Shown: positions 48,300 through 53,112 of the stretch, one piece after another
Numbering within the stretch: position 1 is the first letter of the stretch
Layout: each line of letters begins with the position of its first letter
Made by a program: the position numbers and the translations under genes
The notes under the pieces: generated by a model
Database searches by the model: none
Seen by the model: the letters and a program-made list of their open reading frames with translations, nothing else
Told to the model about the DNA's origin: nothing
Assembly: GCA_934621385.1 (NCBI GenBank)
Contig: CAKTUI010000018.1
Location: forward strand, 1-53,112
Direction: 5' to 3'
DNA length: 53,112 bases
Source of the DNA: an uncultured Kiritimatiellota bacterium
GTDB taxonomy: Bacteria > Verrucomicrobiota > Kiritimatiellia > RFP12 > UBA1067

Positions 48300-49213
48300 G
48301 CACCAATCTCTCAATTGCCATTCTCGGCTGGAAGTCACCCGTCACGACGCGTCATTCGCTTGAGACCTACGAAAAGGCGAAACTCTACGACTGCTGCGAC
48401 GAATTCTTCATTTACTACAACCAGTATTCGGATGCCGACAAGGCCCTTGGCGAGGAAATGGGCGTTCGCACGTGCGGCGGGACGGAGAACCTCGGGAACT
48501 GGGGCGGGCAGAAGAAGATCCTTGAGACGGCGAAGAACGACATCGTCCTCTTCTTGGAGAACGACCACCCCGCCGTGACCACGCCCGAGGAAACGCGGCA
48601 CTGGATCGAGGGGGCGGTTGAACTGATCCGGAGCGGGAAGGCCGACATGGTTCAGCTTCGGAACCGGAATCTTCTGGGCCGCGCCTATGGCTTTGGGCGG
48701 AAGCCTTTCCGCTACTACTACGTGCACGAGCTGAATCCCGCCTTTGCGGACTACGTGAAGAGCGCGGCGGATATTCCGGTGGACTACGACCACGACACGC
48801 TTTTGCGCAAGATTCGGCGGTTCCTGTTTCCGGGCAAGGCCCTGCGCCGTTCGATTAGTGCGCTCTACCTTGAGAAGCACCCCGAGCGCATCCTGCCGAA
48901 GTACATTCGCCGCGAGGGCGACTTTCTGATTGTCGATTCGGCGATTCTCAACTTCTCCGAGTCGCCGTTCATGACGTCGCGGGCGTTCTACAATCGGCTT
49001 TCAGGCTGGGCCGAGAAGCATCCGCGCCATCGGACGATTCTGGGACTTCAGAACCTGGAGTACATCCTGAACTGCCGGTGGTGGCGCAAGCAGCATTTCC
49101 GAATCGCCGTCTGCGAGACGGGGGTCTTCGGGCATGAGCGCAAGGATGACAGCTGGCGGCCGAACCTTGAGACCTACAGCAAGACACTGGTTGAAGAGGG
49201 ACGAGTGAGGTAA
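48296..49213 (+). CDS. Putative glycosyltransferase
   Basis: The 305-residue protein begins NLSIAILGWKSPVTTRHSLETY, a GT-A-like first strand. DEFFIYYNQYSDADKALGEEMG, the sequence NLGNWGGQKKILETAKNDIVLFLEND (probable nucleotide-sugar/metal region ending in an acidic motif) and TGVFGHERKDDSWRPN follow. No CAZy family is obvious to me. Neighbours (acyltransferase, kinase-like, aminotransferase, two GT2 genes) support a role in surface-glycan assembly. The ATG overlaps the upstream stop as ATGA and also lies nine bases after an internal -10, so it could be both coupled and made from a leaderless transcript. Confidence 0.55.
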   Translation: MSTNLSIAILGWKSPVTTRHSLETYEKAKLYDCCDEFFIYYNQYSDADKALGEEMGVRTCGGTENLGNWGGQKKILETAKNDIVLFLENDHPAVTTPEETRHWIEGAVELIRSGKADMVQLRNRNLLGRAYGFGRKPFRYYYVHELNPAFADYVKSAADIPVDYDHDTLLRKIRRFLFPGKALRRSISALYLEKHPERILPKYIRREGDFLIVDSAILNFSESPFMTSRAFYNRLSGWAEKHPRHRTILGLQNLEYILNCRWWRKQHFRIAVCETGVFGHERKDDSWRPNLETYSKTLVEEGRVR

Positions 49214-49215
49214 GC

Positions 49216-50307
49216 ATGAAGCGTTTTGACAAGCCGATACTGGTGACGCGGCCCTATCTGCCGCCGCTTGAGGAGTTCAAGTCGGGCTGCGAGGAAATCT
49301 GGGCGAACCGTTGGCTCACGAATGACGGGCCGATGCTGGGCCGCTTCCACGCGGCACTTGCGAAGTACCTGAACGTGCCGGAAACGAACCTGGCGCTCTT
49401 CTGCAATGGGACGCTCGCCCTGGAACTCGGCTATCAGGCCATGGGCTTTGAGGGTGGCGAGGTCATCACGACGCCCTTTACATTTGTCGCGACTTCCCAT
49501 GCAATCGTCCGCGCCGGGGCGAAGCCCGTCTTCGCCGACATCGACCCCCGGACCTTGTGCCTCGACCCGGTCCAGGCCGAGAAGCTGATTAAACCCGGCG
49601 TGACGAAGGCCATCGTCCCCGTGCACGTCTACGGCAACGTCTGCGATCTTGAGGGCTTTGACCGGCTGTCGAAGAAGTACGGCATCCCCGTCGTCTATGA
49701 CGCGGCGCACGCCTTTGGCATCCGGGACATCGAGAAGCAGGGCGCGATGTCGATGTTCTCGTTCCATCCGACGAAGCTCTTCCATTCCTGCGAGGGTGGG
49801 TGCCTGGTCTTCCACGATGCCGCGCTGCAGAAGAAGCTCTTCAATCTGCGCAACTTCGCCATCGTCAGTGAGACGGAGTGCGAGGCGGTCGGATCGAATG
49901 CAAAGATGAACGAACTGCAGGCCCTGATGGGCTTGAAGTGCCTCGAAAAGATTGACGACCTGCTCGCGTGGCGAAAGGCCATTTCCCGGGAATACGCCGA
50001 GGCCTTCGCCGGTACGAAGGTTCAGTTCGTCGGCAAGAGCGCGAACGCCGCGTATTGCCCCGTGCTGTTTGAGTCGTCGGCTTTGCGCGAGAAGGTCTAT
50101 ACGGAACTGAAGGAGCGGTGCAACGTCTTCTCGCGCCGCTACTTCTATCCGCTTCTGACGGACTTTGCGCCGTATGCCGACGCGAAGGGGACTTGTCCCA
50201 TTGCCGAGGATGCGGCCTCGCGCGTGCTGACGCTGCCGACCTACTATGGCCTGCCGGCTGAGGATGCGCGCACAATTGCCCAGAACGTGCTGGAGATTGT
50301 CGGATGA
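49216..50307 (+). CDS. DegT/DnrJ/EryC1/StrS-family sugar aminotransferase
   Basis: These PLP enzymes aminate nucleotide-linked keto-sugars (or act in related dehydration). The 363-residue protein has RWLTNDGPMLGRFHAALAKYL, CNGTLALELGYQA, TPFTFVATSHAIVRAG, VPVHVYGN, VYDAAHAFG and the PLP-lysine motif SFHPTKLFHSCEGGCLV, then LRNFAI and SNAKMNELQALMGL. A GAGGTAAGC sequence precedes the ATG, two bases after the previous gene. The end overlaps the next gene as ATGA. The product may be an amino-sugar for the glycan made by the flanking transferases. Confidence 0.9.
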   Translation: MKRFDKPILVTRPYLPPLEEFKSGCEEIWANRWLTNDGPMLGRFHAALAKYLNVPETNLALFCNGTLALELGYQAMGFEGGEVITTPFTFVATSHAIVRAGAKPVFADIDPRTLCLDPVQAEKLIKPGVTKAIVPVHVYGNVCDLEGFDRLSKKYGIPVVYDAAHAFGIRDIEKQGAMSMFSFHPTKLFHSCEGGCLVFHDAALQKKLFNLRNFAIVSETECEAVGSNAKMNELQALMGLKCLEKIDDLLAWRKAISREYAEAFAGTKVQFVGKSANAAYCPVLFESSALREKVYTELKERCNVFSRRYFYPLLTDFAPYADAKGTCPIAEDAASRVLTLPTYYGLPAEDARTIAQNVLEIVG

Positions 50308-51251
50308 AGATTGGCGTTCTGATTCCCTGCTACAATGCGGAACGCTACCTTTCGGAATGCCTGGATTCCGTCCTTCGCCAGACGCAGCCCGGCCTTGAAA
50401 TCTTCTGCTGCGACGACGGATCGATGGACGGTACGCGGCAGATTCTCGCCGACTATGCCGTGCACCATCCGAACGTTCACGTGTCGACGCAGGCGAATCG
50501 CGGCGTTTCGGCGACGCGCAACCGACTGATGGACGAACTGCCGGCGGATGTCGAGGCCTTTGCCTTTCTCGATGCGGACGACTACATTGCGCCCGAGGCC
50601 TACGCGGCACTTGCGGAGGCGCTTGTGCGCACGAATGCCGACGTCGCCGAGATGGGTGGGCCGCCCGGCGGTTGCGTCATTGACGATATGTCCATCTTCC
50701 TGTTGCGGCGGACGGCAATCGGCGGCTGGGTCAACTGCTGGAACAAGCTCTATCGCCGCTCGGCCGTCGGTGCGATTCGCTTCCGTGAGGAACTGGCGTT
50801 TGAAGAGGACTTCTTCTTCAACTACGAAATCAATGCACGCATTCGGCGTAAGGTCCTTGTCCCGGGCAAGTTCTACACCTATCGGTACAATCCGAGCTCC
50901 GCGACAAATTCTCTGCACGCGGAGCGGTACTTCCAGTCGGCCATGACGCGCATTCGGCTCTCGGTCAGCGAGTTCCTTGAGACCGGGCGCATCCCGGATG
51001 AGAAGCGGAAAGACTTTTGCCGCGAATTGGCGAAGGATGCCTATCGGATGTGCATCCGCAAGAACCTGAAGAAGAACCGCGATGCGCGGAGCCGCCGGGA
51101 ACTCTTCCTGAAGGCGTCGGACTTCTTTGGTGAGATGGAGCGCGAGCACGGCTTCAAGCCGGTTGGACTGAATCCGATTCAGCGTCTGCTCTATGCCTGC
51201 TGTCGGCATCGTCTCTACGCGTCTGCCCGGGCACTGGTCGCCTTGACATAA
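50304..51251 (+). CDS. Family 2 glycosyltransferase
   Basis: The GT-A fold is clear: KIGVLIPCYNAERYLSECLDS at the start, EIFCCDDGSMDGT with the nucleotide-binding Asp pair, NRGVSATRNRLMDEL, and the DXD-type motif FAFLDADDYIAPEAY. NCWNKLYRRSAV and FEEDFFFNYE carry the acceptor-side residues. The length is 315 residues, cytoplasmic or membrane-associated. It overlaps the aminotransferase gene by ATGA and is followed after 16 bases by another GT2 gene. The sugar and acceptor are unknown. Confidence 0.88.
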   Translation: MKIGVLIPCYNAERYLSECLDSVLRQTQPGLEIFCCDDGSMDGTRQILADYAVHHPNVHVSTQANRGVSATRNRLMDELPADVEAFAFLDADDYIAPEAYAALAEALVRTNADVAEMGGPPGGCVIDDMSIFLLRRTAIGGWVNCWNKLYRRSAVGAIRFREELAFEEDFFFNYEINARIRRKVLVPGKFYTYRYNPSSATNSLHAERYFQSAMTRIRLSVSEFLETGRIPDEKRKDFCRELAKDAYRMCIRKNLKKNRDARSRRELFLKASDFFGEMEREHGFKPVGLNPIQRLLYACCRHRLYASARALVALT

Positions 51252-51267
51252 ATAAGAACGGGGACAA

Positions 51268-52197
51268 ATGCAAACCGCCATCATCATCCCAATTTACAAT
51301 CAGGAGAAGTACCTCGTCGAGGCGATGGAGGCCCTGTTGGCGCAGACGTCATCGGACTGGATTGCCTATTGCGTCAATGACGGGTCGACAGATGCGTCGG
51401 CGAGCATCCTTGCGGACTATGCGGCGCGTGATGCGCGACTTGTGGTCATCACGCAACCGAATGGCGGCGTCTCGGTTGCCCGCAATACGGGGATTGAGGC
51501 GGCTCTTGCAAACCCGCGTGTCGATACCTGCTGCTTTTCGGACCCAGATGATGTTGTTCATCCGCGTCTGGTCGAAGTTGCGCGGCATTTCGCCGCACAG
51601 TGCCATGAAGGGCAGATCGTCACATGGGATTTTGAGTGTCAGTCTTCCGTGTCCGCGTTTCGTGAGACGCGCATTGACGTGACTGGCTTGCAATTGGATG
51701 ACGCGGTGCCAACGCATAACATTTGGGACAAAATCTATCCGAGGGACATGCTGCGGGACGTCCGCTTTCTTGTGGGCGCGAAGATTGCGCAGGATATGGC
51801 GTTTTCGATGGAACTTATCCACAGGCGGCATCCCATATTCAAGCATATCCCAGCCGCGTTGACCTATTATCGGATTGTGCCAACATCGACGATGCACCGT
51901 CCGCTCCCCGCCGAATACTACGAGCGAATGTGCTTTGTCCTTGAATATATGCTGTCGATCTACAAGGACTCACCCGATGAGCTTGACGATTTTTGCCGTC
52001 GGCATCAGATTGGGTTTCTCAAGCAGTTCTGCAATTATCTTCGCCGCGCTCTGCCTGAAGCGCGTGACGAGTCGCGGCGCATCTTTAAGAACGAGCTTCG
52101 GTCTTTACGGAAGCGTGGGTTGTTGCGCATGCCTCATGGCGGACTGCTGCCGTTGAAGAACTACATTCGCTTCTGGTGGCAATCCGTTTTGCCGTGA
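51268..52197 (+). CDS. Family 2 glycosyltransferase
   Basis: This is a second GT2 enzyme, 309 residues. It shows TAIIIPIYNQEKYLVEAMEA, YCVNDGSTDASASIL, PNGGVSVARNTGIEAAL and CCFSDPDDVVHPRL (SDPDD in place of the usual DADD). IWDKIYPRDML and AQDMAFSMELI are the counterparts of the NK and ED motifs of its neighbour. A GGGGACA sequence precedes the ATG. It is the last gene of the operon; the next 915 bases are non-coding repeats with no obvious terminator directly after the stop. Confidence 0.87.
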   Translation: MQTAIIIPIYNQEKYLVEAMEALLAQTSSDWIAYCVNDGSTDASASILADYAARDARLVVITQPNGGVSVARNTGIEAALANPRVDTCCFSDPDDVVHPRLVEVARHFAAQCHEGQIVTWDFECQSSVSAFRETRIDVTGLQLDDAVPTHNIWDKIYPRDMLRDVRFLVGAKIAQDMAFSMELIHRRHPIFKHIPAALTYYRIVPTSTMHRPLPAEYYERMCFVLEYMLSIYKDSPDELDDFCRRHQIGFLKQFCNYLRRALPEARDESRRIFKNELRSLRKRGLLRMPHGGLLPLKNYIRFWWQSVLP

Positions 52198-52363
52198 GGC
52201 GCGAGCGGGTGATGCCATTTGACGGCGACATGCTGTCGTGTTTTTCGTGTCGCTGAACGCGGAGGTGTAAAGGCGTCTGTCTCCTGTCGTGCGCACCATC
52301 GTCACGGTAAGAGGTGGATTTGAGGGCGGCGTCTCGGCGTGAAAACCGCCCAGTGCGGATGTT

Positions 52364-52469
52364 TCCGCCTGTTCGTTTTGCCGCAAATCCCGCAAACTGC
52401 CGCGCCGTTTTTGAGCCTTTCGCGGTCCATTCAACCTGCCGCGAGGGTGGTTTTCTTGGCGGCGGCGCG
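52364..52469 (+). repeat. Dispersed repeat R1, copy 2 (106 bp)
   Basis: It has the same length and orientation as 14937-15042 with six substitutions. It ends at GGCGGCGGCGCG and is followed two bases later by array D, whereas copy 1 is followed by the hydrolase remnant, so the right boundary is sharp. Confidence 0.75.
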
Positions 52470-52470
52470 G

Positions 52471-52536
52471 CAAAAGGTCTGTGGACCTTTGCCGAAAGGT
52501 CTGCAGACCTTGTACCGAAGGTTGCGCGACCTTTGG
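52471..52536 (+). repeat. Palindrome array D: three 22-bp tandem units
   Basis: Units start at 52471, 52493 and 52515. Unit 1 contains AAAGGTCTGTGGACCTTT, a 7-bp-arm palindrome around TGTG. Unit 2 has AAGGTC/GACCTT around TGCA. Unit 3 has AAGGT/ACCTT arms around a GC-rich centre. Confidence 0.8.
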
Positions 52537-52713
52537 GGCCGTTTTGTGCTTGTTTTCAGCGCTTTTTCGTCCAAAAAGAAACGTCGGACGGGGGAGAACC
52601 CCGTCCGACTTCGTGGACGCGGCACTTTTTGCCGCGCAGGGTGTGTCTTGCCTACGCCCGCGCAGGGGCGATTGTGCAGGGGAGAAGCGGACGCTCTTGC
52701 CCGTTACTTCTCC

Positions 52714-52776
52714 TGTGTACGCGGCATTCCGTGCGAATCTGCCGCGAAATGGTGTGAATTTGCCGCGAATTGGTGG
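52714..52776 (+). repeat. Palindrome array E: three 21-bp units, one with inverted core
   Basis: Units at 52735 and 52756 share GAATNTGCCGCGAANTGGTG. The unit at 52714 has the same spacing but carries CGCGGCA, the reverse complement of the TGCCGCG core. AATTTGCCGCGAATT in the last unit is the clearest palindrome. Confidence 0.65.
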
Positions 52777-53044
52777 GCGTGGGTCGCTGGGGAGTGCCGT
52801 CGGTGACGGAAGCCATTTGACGCGGCGTTGCGCCCGCCGTCGCCCTCGTGAACATGGTGATGAACGCCATTCTCGCCATTGCCATCACCGCAATCGCCGC
52901 CATCACTGCCGTCATAAAGCCCATCAAGCCCATAAAGCAACCTTTTGTCCGATCCGACTCTTTCTCCATCGGACTGCCTGTAGCGTACCATAATTCGCGG
53001 TGACTTGTCAAGGGAGCGCGATGAAAAGCAAATGTTGCGCAGTT

Positions 53045-53053
53045 TGCCATAAT
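53045..53053 (+). promoter_or_regulatory. Possible extended -10 near the window end
   Basis: TGCCATAAT fits the TGn-(-10) pattern with one mismatch. Any gene it serves would start beyond the window. Confidence 0.25.
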
Positions 53054-53112
53054 AGTGTGCACCCAACCAAAGAAGGGCTCAGATCTTGGCATAGCCCGTT
53101 TGCCAAATACTG

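Larger units (their letters stand above)
52198..53112. other. 915-bp non-coding region with repeat R1 and arrays D and E
   Basis: No gene is supported here. From left to right I see repeat R1 (52364-52469), array D (52471-52536), GC-rich sequence with further GCCGCG cores (52628-52636), array E (52714-52776), and a low-complexity GCCATC/ATCGCC stretch (52864-52910). Direct AAGCCCAT copies follow near 52917-52936, and then AT-richer sequence. A 49-codon hydrophobic frame (52854-53003) is discussed as a finding. Confidence 0.5.

Noticed and set aside
1..53112. tRNA or rRNA genes
   Set aside because: I looked for T-loop GGTTCGA-type sequences with acceptor stems and for rRNA motifs and found none. 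A tRNAscan-SE or covariance-model run would be decisive.

Overview
The window is a GC-rich, gene-dense bacterial chromosome segment with no rRNA, tRNA, CRISPR array, insertion sequence or phage gene that I could find. The gene content suggests a Gram-negative member of the Verrucomicrobiota/Kiritimatiellota side of the PVC group: RNase HIII beside NhaC-type antiporters, very long secreted DUF2341/LamG and BspA-like proteins, an alpha-L-rhamnosidase, beta-barrel outer-membrane proteins, an LpxL-type acyltransferase and an Lgt with Tyr-Gly-Gly and Cys-rich motifs. This placement is an inference from gene families; no marker-gene tree was possible.

Layout. 0.17-4.3 kb: a tight operon galM, rnhC, an NhaC-family antiporter and a stand-alone coaB. 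4.4-8.4 kb: a 1319-residue secreted protein with its own promoter and terminator. 8.7-10.4 kb: rpsT-pgk. 10.4-13.8 kb, minus strand: rlmN, then metK-hemW, with a foldable metK leader. 13.9-16 kb: a small outer-membrane protein, a broken SGNH hydrolase and a repeat-filled gap. 16-35.8 kb: a long plus-strand run, mostly with touching or overlapping genes: metY, a GT-C/TPR membrane protein, a W/F-P-x-Y repeat protein, a DPPR-synthase-like UbiA protein, folC, glnS, an alginate-export-like porin, a SemiSWEET-like protein, a second NhaC, lgt, holA, dus, a zinc-finger protein and pheT. 36-45.4 kb: a secreted protein, tilS (minus), a GH78 rhamnosidase, rnc, a secreted GDPD and a BspA-like secreted protein with a G12 tract. 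46-52.2 kb: an envelope-glycan operon (LpxL-like acyltransferase, membrane-YrbL-like kinase fusion, putative glycosyltransferase, DegT-type aminotransferase, two GT2 enzymes). 52.2-53.1 kb: non-coding repeats.

Three things stand out. First, the longer intergenic regions (15.4-15.8, 40.3-40.9, 45.5-46.0 and 52.3-52.8 kb) carry dispersed repeats. All but the 45.5-46.0 kb gap also hold head-to-tail arrays of 21-23-bp quasi-palindromes. Each array has its own sequence but the same architecture, and in three arrays the central bases of some units are inverted. Second, promoters here follow an extended -10 element, TGnTATAAT, usually without a recognisable -35. In seven genes (rlmN, glnS, the zinc-finger gene, tilS, rnc, the GDPD gene and a glycosyltransferase gene) the start codon lies only 6-9 bases past the -10, which predicts leaderless mRNAs. 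Third, a 12-G tract just after the signal peptide of the BspA-like protein looks like a phase-variation switch, and that protein shares a C-terminal GFxIxIR ending with the other giant secreted protein.

The genes combine housekeeping (translation, tRNA/rRNA modification, glycolysis, methionine/SAM, folate, CoA, replication) with envelope and surface functions. The latter suggest a host- or polysaccharide-associated lifestyle.
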